DNA of 64,000 nucleotides from Puniceicoccaceae bacterium 5H (GTDB lineage: Bacteria; Verrucomicrobiota; Verrucomicrobiia; Opitutales; Oceanipulchritudinaceae), in the NCBI GenBank assembly GCA_009772895.1, contig WOUP01000012.1:39364-103363 (forward strand). The letters run 5' to 3'. The notes under the pieces were generated by a model, which ran no database searches, had not been told where the DNA came from, and saw only the letters and a list, made by a program, of their open reading frames with translations. The translations under genes and the position numbers were made by a program. Shown one piece after another: positions 47,576 to 56,003 of the stretch; position 1 is the stretch's first letter; every line of letters begins with the position of its first letter.

Positions 47576-49396
47576 GTGGAAAAACCTGAGGACTCTCTCC
47601 CCCAACTCACTTTACGTGCCCTGCTCACCGGCATCGTCATCGGTGCTCTGCTGACTCCCGCCAATATCTACAGCGGTTTGCGCATCGGCTGGTCGTTCAA
47701 CATGTCGATCAATGCCTGCCTGCTGAGCTATGCGATCTGGAAACTGTTCGAGGCTTTCGGCGCTTCGCCCTGGGGCCAAAAGGAGAATACGATCAATCAG
47801 ACGACCGCCTCCAGCGCGGCCTCGATCATCTCCGGCGGTCTGGTGGCGCCCATCCCGGCACTTACGATGATCACCGGGCAACAACTCTCGTGGCTGGTGA
47901 TGAGTGTCTGGGTCTTTGCGGTCAGCGCCACGGGTATCGTCGTGGCGGTCGCCCTGCGCCGGCAGATGCTGATCCGCGAAAAACTGGCGTTCCCCGCTGG
48001 CGTAGCCACGGCCGAAACCATTCGCGAGATCTACGCCAAGGGCAAGGAGGCTTTCCAGCGCGTGGCCGTGTTGCTCTCCGCCGGTGTTGCCGCGGCCGCC
48101 CTCGAGCTCATGAAACGTCTAGGGCCCGGCGTCTGGACCCCCACCCTGACTCAGATCGCAGCGCGTGGCGGCGCGATGGGCGGCAGCACGGCGACCTTGA
48201 GCAACTTGTCTTTCGGGCTCGATCCCTCACTGCTCATGATCGGCTTTGGCGCGATCATCGGCATCCGCGCGGGCGTGAGCCTTTTGATCGGGGCCATTAT
48301 CGGCTGGGGCGTGCTGGCACCGATCGCCCTGCAGCATGGCTGGATGACGCCCGGCGTGACGGACCCCACCGCCAGCTGGTTTGGCGGCCTGGTGGAATGG
48401 TTGCTCTGGCCCGGCGTCACCATGATGGTCGTCAGCTCGCTCACGTCCTTCGGCTTCTCGATCTGGCAGGCTTATCGCCCGAAAGAGCCGCAGTCCGCTG
48501 AAACCGATGACGGCGTGATCGTCGACGACGCGGGCGCGCAGATCGAAGAGGATGCGCCCGGCGTGCAGGAAGGCATACCCGCGCTCTGGTTCTGGGGCGG
48601 CCTGTTGGTTTTCGGCGGCGCCGCGGTTGTAGCCCAGGTGACGATCTTCCACATCGCCGTGTTGCCCGCGCTACTGGCCATCCCCATTTCGTTCGTTCTG
48701 GGCGTCGTTGCCGCGCGCGTGGTGGGCGAGACCGGGATCCCGCCGATCGGGGCCCTGGGCAAGGTCTCGCAGGTCGCCTTTACCGTCATTGCGCCAGCCA
48801 ATGTCACCGCCAACCTTATGACGGCCAACGTCGCGGGCGGCACGGCGGGTCAATGCTCCGACCTGCTGAACGACTTGAAGACCGGCCTGCTGGTGCGCGT
48901 GAACCCACGCTCTCAGATCATCGCTCAGGTCTTCGGCATTCTGACCGGCTCGCTTGTCGGCTGCGCCACCTATATGCTGTTGATCCCGAATCCACAGGAA
49001 ATGCTGATCACGGAAGAGTGGCCGGCCCCGGCGGTGGCGACCTGGAAGGCCGTGGCAGAAGTCCTGCAGGACGGCCTCAGCACCATCCCCATGCACGCGC
49101 GCTGGGCCATGCTGATCGCGGCGGTGCTGGCGTTGGTCATTGAAATCTTCAGCCGCCTGAGCCCACCCAAGGTCCAGCGGTGGCTGCCGAGCATCCCGGC
49201 GATCGGTCTGGCGTTCGTCATCCCCGCTTCGCTGTCGATCAGCATGTTCCTCGGGGCCCTGATCGCCTGGCTGGCCAGCAAATGGGTCCCGAATCTGGCG
49301 GCCCGCTTCACGCTGTCGATTGCGGCGGGCTTTGTCGCGGGCGAGAGTCTGGCCGGCGTCGGCGCCGTGCTATGGCAATTTATGATGCAGAGCTGA
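47576..49396 (+). CDS. OPT-family oligopeptide transporter
   Basis: 606 aa with about 14 hydrophobic helices. The family signature KENTINQTTASSAASIISGG lies after helix 2, and TGIPPIGALGKVSQVAF follows in the second half. OPT proteins are proton-coupled importers of peptides or metal chelates at the inner membrane. The substrate cannot be stated. It starts with GTG; no paired gene is close. The 283-base gap after it holds two copies of TTTTGCGCA (49586-49594 and 49615-49623) and no gene. Confidence 0.88.
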   Translation: MEKPEDSLPQLTLRALLTGIVIGALLTPANIYSGLRIGWSFNMSINACLLSYAIWKLFEAFGASPWGQKENTINQTTASSAASIISGGLVAPIPALTMITGQQLSWLVMSVWVFAVSATGIVVAVALRRQMLIREKLAFPAGVATAETIREIYAKGKEAFQRVAVLLSAGVAAAALELMKRLGPGVWTPTLTQIAARGGAMGGSTATLSNLSFGLDPSLLMIGFGAIIGIRAGVSLLIGAIIGWGVLAPIALQHGWMTPGVTDPTASWFGGLVEWLLWPGVTMMVVSSLTSFGFSIWQAYRPKEPQSAETDDGVIVDDAGAQIEEDAPGVQEGIPALWFWGGLLVFGGAAVVAQVTIFHIAVLPALLAIPISFVLGVVAARVVGETGIPPIGALGKVSQVAFTVIAPANVTANLMTANVAGGTAGQCSDLLNDLKTGLLVRVNPRSQIIAQVFGILTGSLVGCATYMLLIPNPQEMLITEEWPAPAVATWKAVAEVLQDGLSTIPMHARWAMLIAAVLALVIEIFSRLSPPKVQRWLPSIPAIGLAFVIPASLSISMFLGALIAWLASKWVPNLAARFTLSIAAGFVAGESLAGVGAVLWQFMMQS

Positions 49397-49679
49397 AGGC
49401 GTCTTTATTTGACTGTCCAGCAGGCTGTGGCGGCCAAAAGCCTGAAAGGCTTGCGAGAGCGCAGGCAGTTCTCTATCCGTATGGTTACAGCCTCTAACCT
49501 CTCACCGGCCATCCTGAAAGTCATAACTGCCGTAAACGTCAGATCGTCGCAGTCGTAGTCGCTCAACATGAAGGATCTTCATATATTTTGCGCATTCTGC
49601 TCAATCGGTCAGATTTTTGCGCAGAGAGGACATTCTGGGCTGGCCTTTGACTCGATTCCCCATTTTGCAAAGTAACAGT

Positions 49680-51671
49680 ATGTCACTCCAGACGGATATC
49701 CTCTCCAAGGCCGCCACCCAAGCACGTGGCTTGGCGATCGATGCGGTTCATGCCTGCAACAGCGGCCACCTCGGCCTGCCCCTCGGTTGTGCCGAGATGG
49801 GCGCCGTGCTCTTCGGCCATGCGCTGCAGCTCAACCCCGACGAGCCGAAGTGGCTGAATCGCGACCGCTTTGTGCTGTCCGCGGGCCACGGCAGCATGTT
49901 CCTCTACTCCTGGTTGCACCTCGCCGGCTTCGAACTGCCGCTGGAGCAGATCAAGAATTTCCGTCAACTGCACTCCGCCACACCGGGCCACCCCGAGAGC
50001 TTCATGACCCCGGGCGTCGAATGCACCACCGGGCCGCTCGGCCAGGGTGTGGGCAACTCCGTCGGCCTCGCGATGTCCGGCAAGATGCTGGCCGCCCACT
50101 TTAACACCGACGAGCACAAGATCATCGACAACCACGTGGTCTGCCTGCTCGGCGACGGTTGCATGCAGGAAGGTGTCGCCCGCGAAGCCAGCGCTTTCGC
50201 CGGTCACGCCGGCCTCGACAACCTCATCCTGATCTACGATGCCAACGAGGTGACCCTCGACGACATGGCCAAGGAGACCCAGGGCGAGGACACGGTCAAG
50301 ATCTACGAGGCCCTCGGCTTCGACGCGGTCAAGATCGACGGCCACGACATGGAAGCCTTCCTCAAGGCGTTCGAAAAGGCCAAGGCCGACGACAATGGCC
50401 GGCCGAAGATCATCGTGGCCAAGACCGAAATCGGCCGCGGCATCCCCGAAATCGCCGGCACGCAAAAGGCCCACGGCGAAGGCGGCGCGAAGTTTGCCGA
50501 AGAAGCCCGCAAGGGCCTCGGCCTGCCGGACACGCACTTCTACGTGGGTGAAGACGTGCGCGTCTACTTCTCCGAGCACAAGAAGCAGCTCGTGCAGCAG
50601 TATCAGGAATGGCAGAAGACCTATACCGCTTGGCGCGAGGCCAACCCGGACAAGGCCGACCTGCTCGACGACATGGCCGCCAGCAACCGCCCGACCGCCG
50701 AAGCCCTGCTCGAAGCTATCCCGGAATTCGACGCCGACAAGAAGCTCGCGACCCGTGCCGCCGGTGGCGAAGTGCTGCAGCCCCTCTCCGACCGACTGCC
50801 CTACCTCGTGACGGGCAGCGCCGACCTCTTTGGCTCGACCAAGAATTACCTCAAGAACAAGGGCGACTTCAAGCCGAGCAACTGGCTGGGCCGCAACATC
50901 AAGTTTGGCATTCGCGAGCACGCCATGGGGGCGATCGTCAACGGCCTCGGCTACGACGGTTTCTTCCTTGCCTCCGGCTCGACCTTCCTGACCTTCTCGG
51001 ACTACATGCGCGGCAGCCTGCGCCTGGCCGCCCTCTCCCACCTGCCGATTTTCCACATCTTCACGCACGATTCCGTGGGAGTAGGTGAAGACGGACCGAC
51101 CCACCAGCCGGTGGAAATCACCAGCAGCCTGCGCATGATCCCGAACATGGACGTGATTCGCCCGGCCGATCCGGAAGAAACGGCCGCCGCCTTTGCCGCG
51201 GCTTGCGCCCGCCCCGATGGCCCGACCTCGCTCATTCTTTCCCGCCAGGGCGTGCCGACGCTCTCCGACATCCCCGCCGAAACGCGTCGCCAAGGCACGC
51301 TGAAGGGCGGCTATATCGCGGTCAAGGAAAGCAGCAAGCTGGAGACGATCATCATCGCGACCGGTTCCGAGCTGCAGCATGCCGTTGCGGCCGCCAAGCA
51401 ACTCGGTGGCGGCGTGCGCGTCGTCTCAATGCCGAGCACCGAGCGCTTCGATCGTCAATCCGAGGACTACCGCAACGAAGTCCTGCCGCTCGAATGCCGC
51501 AAGCGCATCGCAATCGAAGCCGGCGTACCGGGCCTCTGGTACAAGTATGTGGGCCTCGAAGGCAAGGTCATCGGCATCAACCGCTTCGGTATGAGCGCCC
51601 CCGGCCCCAAGGTGATGGAAGAGCTGGGCATCACGACCGACGCAGTGGTCGAAGCCGCCCAGAGCCTCTAG
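49680..51671 (+). CDS. tkt: Transketolase
   Basis: 663 aa. The thiamine-diphosphate domain is clear: ATGs before [10 protein letters not shown] are rejected, and the protein shows [20 protein letters not shown], the metal/TPP motif [20 protein letters not shown], the catalytic-His region and the Pyr domain [36 protein letters not shown]. It moves two-carbon units between sugar phosphates in the pentose phosphate pathway. A terminator follows. Confidence 0.96.
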   Translation: MSLQTDILSKAATQARGLAIDAVHACNSGHLGLPLGCAEMGAVLFGHALQLNPDEPKWLNRDRFVLSAGHGSMFLYSWLHLAGFELPLEQIKNFRQLHSATPGHPESFMTPGVECTTGPLGQGVGNSVGLAMSGKMLAAHFNTDEHKIIDNHVVCLLGDGCMQEGVAREASAFAGHAGLDNLILIYDANEVTLDDMAKETQGEDTVKIYEALGFDAVKIDGHDMEAFLKAFEKAKADDNGRPKIIVAKTEIGRGIPEIAGTQKAHGEGGAKFAEEARKGLGLPDTHFYVGEDVRVYFSEHKKQLVQQYQEWQKTYTAWREANPDKADLLDDMAASNRPTAEALLEAIPEFDADKKLATRAAGGEVLQPLSDRLPYLVTGSADLFGSTKNYLKNKGDFKPSNWLGRNIKFGIREHAMGAIVNGLGYDGFFLASGSTFLTFSDYMRGSLRLAALSHLPIFHIFTHDSVGVGEDGPTHQPVEITSSLRMIPNMDVIRPADPEETAAAFAAACARPDGPTSLILSRQGVPTLSDIPAETRRQGTLKGGYIAVKESSKLETIIIATGSELQHAVAAAKQLGGGVRVVSMPSTERFDRQSEDYRNEVLPLECRKRIAIEAGVPGLWYKYVGLEGKVIGINRFGMSAPGPKVMEELGITTDAVVEAAQSL

Positions 51672-51695
51672 GCCTGAGTTCCCGTATTTTCAAGC

Positions 51696-51728
51696 GCCGC
51701 TTCCTCACCGTGGGGAAGCGGCTTTTTT
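51696..51728 (+). terminator. Intrinsic terminator of tkt
   Basis: GCCGCTTCC (51696-51704) pairs with GGAAGCGGC (51714-51722), followed by six T. Confidence 0.92.
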
Positions 51729-51729
51729 G

Positions 51730-52539
51730 TTATCGCAGGATGTCGCCCGGGCGCAGGGAGATCTCGCCGTGGGCATACACGCGGGTCTGACCGCCGATAA
51801 AGATGCGCTCGCCCTCTTCGCGACACCACAGTTCGCCGCCCCGGCTCGATATCTGCCGCGCATACAGCTCTGTCTTGCCCAGCTCCTGCGCCCAGTAGGG
51901 CGTCAACAGGCAATGGGCGGACCCGGTTACCGGGTCTTCCTGGATGCCGCAGGCGGGCGCGAAGAAGCGTGAAATAAAGTCGGCCTCGGCCCCTCTCGCA
52001 GTCAGGATCACCCCCCGATACGGGAGCGCTTCGAGTTCGTCCATGTTCGGCTGGGCGGCGCGCACCGCAGCCTCGTCCTCCAGTTCGAGCAGCAAATCCG
52101 GTTGGTCGAGCTCCGCCACCGCGACAGCATGCTTCACCGGCCCGAGCCCTGACAGGGCTGGCGCTGCCACGGCTTGCCAACTGCCGTAACGGGGGAAATC
52201 CAGCTCGATGCGGTTGTCCGTGACGGTGGCCTTCAGCTCGCCGCTGCGCGTGGTGAAGATGTAATGGCGCACCGTCGGCGAACGGCTCAGCAACACGTGC
52301 ACTGCCGCAAGCGTCGCATGACCACAGAGGTCGACCTCTCGAGTCGGTGTAAACCAGCGCAGGTGGTAGCGGTTGCCGGTGCCGACCAGGAAGGCCGTTT
52401 CCGAGAGGTTGTGCTGGGCCGCAATCGCCTGCAGCGTGCGGTCGGGCAGCCACATTTCCAGCGGGCAGATCGCCGCGGGATTGCCGCCGAACAGCTCGCG
52501 GGTGAAGGCGTTGACGAAAAAGACCGGGTAGCGGTACAT
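51730..52539 (-). CDS. PhzF-family isomerase-like protein
   Basis: 269 aa. PhzF-fold signatures: VFFVNAFTRELFGGNPAAIC, the catalytic Glu in LSETAFLV, REVDLCGHATLAAVHVL and GIQEDPVTGSAHCLLTPYW. Members isomerise or tautomerise small aromatic or amino-acid-derived compounds; PhzF itself acts on a chorismate-derived intermediate, but most family members are uncharacterised. It is second in an operon behind a methyltransferase and a tryptophan-type attenuator leader, which suggests an aromatic or Trp-linked substrate (inference). Confidence 0.9.
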   Translation of the reverse strand: MYRYPVFFVNAFTRELFGGNPAAICPLEMWLPDRTLQAIAAQHNLSETAFLVGTGNRYHLRWFTPTREVDLCGHATLAAVHVLLSRSPTVRHYIFTTRSGELKATVTDNRIELDFPRYGSWQAVAAPALSGLGPVKHAVAVAELDQPDLLLELEDEAAVRAAQPNMDELEALPYRGVILTARGAEADFISRFFAPACGIQEDPVTGSAHCLLTPYWAQELGKTELYARQISSRGGELWCREEGERIFIGGQTRVYAHGEISLRPGDILR

Positions 52540-52548
52540 GACAGTCTC

Positions 52549-53259
52549 TTAATCGTTTCCGCCCTGGAGGACCAGCATCTGATGGGCGCCGCGCAGGAAT
52601 TCGTAGTCGACGGTGCGGAGTTCGCTGTGCACGCCGGTCTGCTCCAGTTCCTCGCGAACGGCATCCAGATGCGGATACGGCTCGCCGTCCATCTGGATCA
52701 CGGGGTAGATCCGGGCCTCGACGGCGGCCAAACGCGCCAACTCACGACACGCCGCCAGGTGGAAGTCGCGGTCGAAGCCTTCGAACTGGCCGTAGAGGAA
52801 GAGGAAGTGGCCGGACAGCACGTAGTCGAAAGCCGCCGTTTCCAATCCGGTATGCGGCAGTTCGTCGGCAAGGTAATAGCCGGCAGCCTGACCGAGCCGA
52901 AAGTCTGCGAGAAAGCGGTCCTTGGCTTCACGCCGTTGCGCAACGGCGGCTTCGAGTGCACCGTCGCGACCGTTAAAATGGGCGCGGCTGAGCATCAGAC
53001 GGTCGATGCACCGCGCGTAATCGTCCTCGATTCGCAGGCGCAACGCACGCTCGTTCATGGCGTAAGAAGGGTCGAGGGCCTTGGCGCGATAGCCCAGGGC
53101 GCGCGCTTCGGCGGTGAAGCTCGCACTGCCGGCGGCGACGTCGAGGATGCTCGCCCCTGGCGGGAGGTCGCCCAAGGCGAAGAAGCGGCGGTATTCATGC
53201 AGGGTGCGGCCGAAGACGGCGCAGGACTCCAAATGATAGACGGGAGATGAAATGGACAT
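52549..53259 (-). CDS. Class I SAM-dependent methyltransferase-like protein
   Basis: 236 aa. The SAM loop appears as ILDVAAGSASFTAEARALGY (GxGxG-like AAGSAS), followed by KALDPSYAMNERALRLR. The rest is helical, with DYVLSGHFLFLYGQFEGFD in the post-IV region. The target is unknown. It starts 35 bases downstream of the attenuator terminator and stops 9 bases before the PhzF-like gene, so both are read from the attenuated transcript. Confidence 0.8.
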   Translation of the reverse strand: MSISSPVYHLESCAVFGRTLHEYRRFFALGDLPPGASILDVAAGSASFTAEARALGYRAKALDPSYAMNERALRLRIEDDYARCIDRLMLSRAHFNGRDGALEAAVAQRREAKDRFLADFRLGQAAGYYLADELPHTGLETAAFDYVLSGHFLFLYGQFEGFDRDFHLAACRELARLAAVEARIYPVIQMDGEPYPHLDAVREELEQTGVHSELRTVDYEFLRGAHQMLVLQGGND

Positions 53260-53293
53260 GATCAGTGGTGGGTAGGCTGGTTTGTTTGGACAC

Positions 53294-53326
53294 AAAAAAA
53301 GCCGACAGCAGTCAGTGCTATCGGCT
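53294..53326 (-). terminator. Attenuator terminator before the methyltransferase/PhzF operon
   Basis: On the minus strand AGCCGATAGCA and TGCTGTCGGCT (arms 53326-53316 and 53310-53300; one T-G pair) with a 5-base loop are followed by seven T, and lie upstream of the coding region. Its 5' arm overlaps the 3' arm of an alternative antiterminator (53335-53322). Confidence 0.88.
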
Positions 53327-53373
53327 CTACAATGGACAGGCTGAGGCAGCGCCTCGTCACCATCGGAGAGCCG
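53322..53373 (-). promoter_or_regulatory. Antiterminator pairing of the Trp-type attenuator
   Basis: On the minus strand, CGGCTCT (53373-53367) and CGATGG (53365-53360) pair with CCATTG (53335-53330) and AGAGCCG (53328-53322): 13 pairs with one mismatch between the blocks. They enclose a small GAGGC-GCT-GCCTC hairpin (53356-53344 region). The 5' arm is codons 17-21 of the leader ORF, just after three Trp codons; the 3' arm shares 53322-53326 with the terminator. The two structures cannot coexist. Confidence 0.8.
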
Positions 53374-53422
53374 CTTTCCACCACCAGAACGCCTGGCTAG
53401 AGGTATACGTAATGCATTGCAT
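53357..53422 (-). CDS. Tryptophan-rich leader peptide (attenuator)
   Basis: A 21-codon ORF. Codons 13-15 are three consecutive TGG, and codon 21 (before TGA) is a fourth: 4 Trp in 21 residues, ending AFWWWKAALRW. An in-frame stop lies two codons upstream of the ATG. No strong ribosome-binding site is seen. Trp-tRNA starvation would stall a ribosome at codons 13-15 and leave codons 17-21 free for the antiterminator; with Trp available, the ribosome covers them and the terminator forms. Confidence 0.8.
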   Translation of the reverse strand: MQCITYTSSQAFWWWKAALRW

Positions 53423-53513
53423 CGTCTATTCTGACAAATGTCCGCTAACTAGATTTCGGCAAGGAAAAAGAGTTGCCACTCCTGAAATCTTCATCTTTAA
53501 CACGATTTAGTCT

Positions 53514-53519
53514 TGTCAA
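53514..53519 (-). promoter_or_regulatory. Candidate -35 element for the attenuator transcript
   Basis: A perfect TTGACA on the minus strand (53519-53514), about 92 bases before the leader ATG. No good -10 is found at 16-18 bases. It overlaps the tRNA-Thr upstream region. Confidence 0.3.
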
Positions 53520-53554
53520 ACCCTCTACTGCCCCACACTATCTTACTTTTCTAC

Positions 53555-53630
53555 GCCAGCCTAGCTCAGTTGGTAGAGCAGCTCATTCGTAATGAGCAGG
53601 TCGTCGGTTCGAGTCCGATGGCTGGCTCCA
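53555..53630 (+). tRNA. tRNA-Thr (CGT anticodon)
   Basis: 76 bases with an encoded CCA. Acceptor arms GCCAGCC and GGCTGGC match; the anticodon stem GCTCA/TGAGC encloses TTCGTAA, anticodon CGT (reads ACG); the T loop is GGTTCGAGTCC. A complete cloverleaf. Confidence 0.95.
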
Positions 53631-53668
53631 TTTTCAGGTAAGATCGAAATTGCGGGTAGCTTACGTTG

Positions 53669-54067
53669 ATGCCTTCCCTGCCTGATCTGGAACATTTGGA
53701 CCTGGCGGCCTTCCTTCAAGGGGCCGGTCTCGAAGACTATACCGAGGACTGCGGTTACCTGAAAGATATCGTGGAGGTCTTTCTCTCCACCATGCCGCCG
53801 GCGATACTCGAACTGGAGTCAGCCGTCACGGAAAGCAGGCTGCCGGAAATCAAGCGGATCGCCCACTCCTTCAAGGGAGCTATGCCGACTTTTGGAGCCG
53901 TCCGAATGGGGCGGCTCTGCGAAATTCTCGACGACGCTGCCAAGCATCATGACCTCTCGACCTCCAAGCGGCTTTTTCCGCAGCTCAAGATCGAGTTCGA
54001 AGGGGTGTTGAGCGACATGCAGCAGCTACACCGCTTCGCCGAAGAAACGGCCGCCGAAGCATCCTGA
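53669..54067 (+). CDS. Histidine phosphotransfer (Hpt) domain protein
   Basis: 132 aa, a single helical Hpt domain. The phospho-accepting His is in IKRIAHSFKGAMPTFGAV, the classic AHxxKG pattern. Hpt proteins shuttle phosphate between hybrid kinases and response regulators in the cytoplasm. No partner kinase or regulator gene adjoins, so it probably serves a distant phosphorelay. It starts 38 bases after tRNA-Thr. Confidence 0.88.
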   Translation: MPSLPDLEHLDLAAFLQGAGLEDYTEDCGYLKDIVEVFLSTMPPAILELESAVTESRLPEIKRIAHSFKGAMPTFGAVRMGRLCEILDDAAKHHDLSTSKRLFPQLKIEFEGVLSDMQQLHRFAEETAAEAS

Positions 54068-54092
54068 GCACCGGCGGCCATGCCCCCTGCGT

Positions 54093-55355
54093 CTAGGGGA
54101 AGATGCCGCGGACGGATTTCGCCAGAGCGACGCGCTCGATGCCGAGGCTCAAGGCGGCCATGCGGCGGCTGATCCCGAGCCGTTCCCGTTGCGCTTCGAC
54201 CTCGTAGCGTGCGCGTTCGAGGATTTCGAAGAGGCGCCGCAGTACTTCATCACGCTCCCAATAGAGGCTGGAGATGTCTTGCACCCATTCGAAGTAGGAG
54301 ACAATGACCCCGCCGGCATTACAGAGGATATCGGGGATGACCTGGATATCGTCGCGCTCCTCCATGATCTGGTCTGCTTCGACGGTGGTTGGGCCATTCG
54401 CCGCCTCGGCCAAAAAGCGGCACTTCAGCTTGGGCGCGTTCTGCTTCGTAATCACCTGCGCCAGGGCAGCGGGGATCAAGACCGTGCAGTCCAGCTCCAG
54501 CATCTCCTCGTTGGAGATCTTGTCACCGCCGTCATAGCCCTCCAGCGTCCCGTGGGCATCCTGGTAGCGCACCGCCTCATGCACATCGATGCCGTTCTGA
54601 TTGTAAAAGGCTCCCGTAACGTCGGAGATCGCAATCACCTTGCAACCGTAGTCGACCAGGCCAAGCGCGGCGTGCGAACCGACGTTGCCGAAGCCCTGGA
54701 TGACGACGGAGGCCTGCCCCTGTTTTACACCGTAGGTTTCGAGGTAGCGCTTCACCAGGTACGCCACACCGCGCCCGGTCGCTTCGACGCGGCCTTGGCT
54801 TCCACCGATTTCCACGGGTTTGCCCGTGACAATGGCGGGGGTGGATGAGCCGACAATATTGGAGTAGGTATCCATCATCCACGCCATGATCTGGGGCGTG
54901 GTGCCCATATCCGGCGCCATCACATCGGTATTGGGGCCGACGAAGGGAATCATCTCCTGCATGAAGCGGCGAGAGACGCGCTCCTTTTCTCCCATGCTCA
55001 ACGTGGTGGGATCCACGGTCACGCCACCTTTGGCCCCGCCATAGGGCAGGCCCGCGAGCGCGGTCTTCCAACTCATCCACATGGCCAGCGCGCCAACTTC
55101 ACCGAGAGTCACCTCAGGGTGAAAGCGCACGCCACCTTTGGTGGGGCCTCGCGACAGGTGATGCTGGACGCGATAGCCCTCGAGCATCTGGATGCTGCCG
55201 TCGTCGCGTTTGAGCGGAAACGCCACTGCGACGCAGCGCTTCGGGTATTTCGTCCGGTTGCGCAGGTTGTCTTCGAGCTGCAGAATATCGGCGGCCAAAT
55301 CAAACTGCTGGCACGCCATATCGAAGACGGGGGATTGATATAGCTTCGATTCCAT
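54093..55355 (-). CDS. gdhA: Glutamate dehydrogenase (Glu/Leu/Phe/Val dehydrogenase family)
   Basis: 420 aa. The catalytic Lys lies in LAGLPYGGAKGGVTVDP; RGPTKGGVRFHPEVTLGEV and VVIQGFGNVGSHAA (Rossmann NAD(P) loop) are clear. The size and pattern fit hexameric GDH of the GdhB/GluDH II kind. It deaminates or forms glutamate; leucine dehydrogenase is less likely by length. Gene symbol is by function only. It stands alone. Confidence 0.9.
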   Translation of the reverse strand: MESKLYQSPVFDMACQQFDLAADILQLEDNLRNRTKYPKRCVAVAFPLKRDDGSIQMLEGYRVQHHLSRGPTKGGVRFHPEVTLGEVGALAMWMSWKTALAGLPYGGAKGGVTVDPTTLSMGEKERVSRRFMQEMIPFVGPNTDVMAPDMGTTPQIMAWMMDTYSNIVGSSTPAIVTGKPVEIGGSQGRVEATGRGVAYLVKRYLETYGVKQGQASVVIQGFGNVGSHAALGLVDYGCKVIAISDVTGAFYNQNGIDVHEAVRYQDAHGTLEGYDGGDKISNEEMLELDCTVLIPAALAQVITKQNAPKLKCRFLAEAANGPTTVEADQIMEERDDIQVIPDILCNAGGVIVSYFEWVQDISSLYWERDEVLRRLFEILERARYEVEAQRERLGISRRMAALSLGIERVALAKSVRGIFP

Positions 55356-55432
55356 GGGCTTTGGGGTTCAGGCACCCTAGCAAACGGGCTGCTGAAACTC
55401 AACGCCTTACAACCAGAATATCTTCAACTACC

Positions 55433-55771
55433 CTAGTTTTGATGCGGAACGACAAGGCGGATCAGCCGCACTTCTCCCGTCGAGCGTTTACGCACTTTGG
55501 CCGTACGTTCAACCATATCGCCTCCGGGCACGTTCTGCTGTGTCGAGTCGCCGGAAGGTTCGAGGATCGGCCGCGGGTCGTCGTAGATTTCCAGAATCTC
55601 CAGATCCGTCTCGAGCGTAAAGGTCGTCTGCTGGTGAGCCGGCTCAGGCACTTCCTCCTCGGAGTCGCGCCGACCATGGCGCAAGCCCCAGTAGTAGCCC
55701 GCCGCCAGCGCAAACATAGCCCAAGCGATCACGGTCAGGAGCCAGATCCAGTCTTGGGCGATAAATTCCAT
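55433..55771 (-). CDS. Small membrane protein of unknown function
   Basis: 112 aa. One N-terminal transmembrane helix (IWLLTVIAWAMFALAAGYYW) is followed by a basic, then acidic cytoplasmic tail and a strand-like end (GEVRLIRLVVPHQN). No cysteines and no motif I know. Confidence 0.6.
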   Translation of the reverse strand: MEFIAQDWIWLLTVIAWAMFALAAGYYWGLRHGRRDSEEEVPEPAHQQTTFTLETDLEILEIYDDPRPILEPSGDSTQQNVPGGDMVERTAKVRKRSTGEVRLIRLVVPHQN

Positions 55772-56003
55772 CCTTTACTCATAAGCCCAAAGAAAGGCTG
55801 CCGCAAGTCGCGGTTGCAGTGGATCGTCAATCCATCGTCCGAATTCGGTTTTACAAACGCTGCCTAACGGATTATATAGTCACCTGTACTTCGATGCCTC
55901 CTACGCGTCCTAGCCTGCATGGGCTCGAGAGCTGCCGCTTATAGCACCTCGGGCCGTGGCCAGGAGGCTCGTCTCCCCGCTCCCACCACTATATACTCCA
56001 GCC

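Noticed and set aside
53555..53630. tRNA-Thr as an attachment site
   Set aside because: No integrase, no repeated 3' end and no foreign-looking genes next to it in the window.
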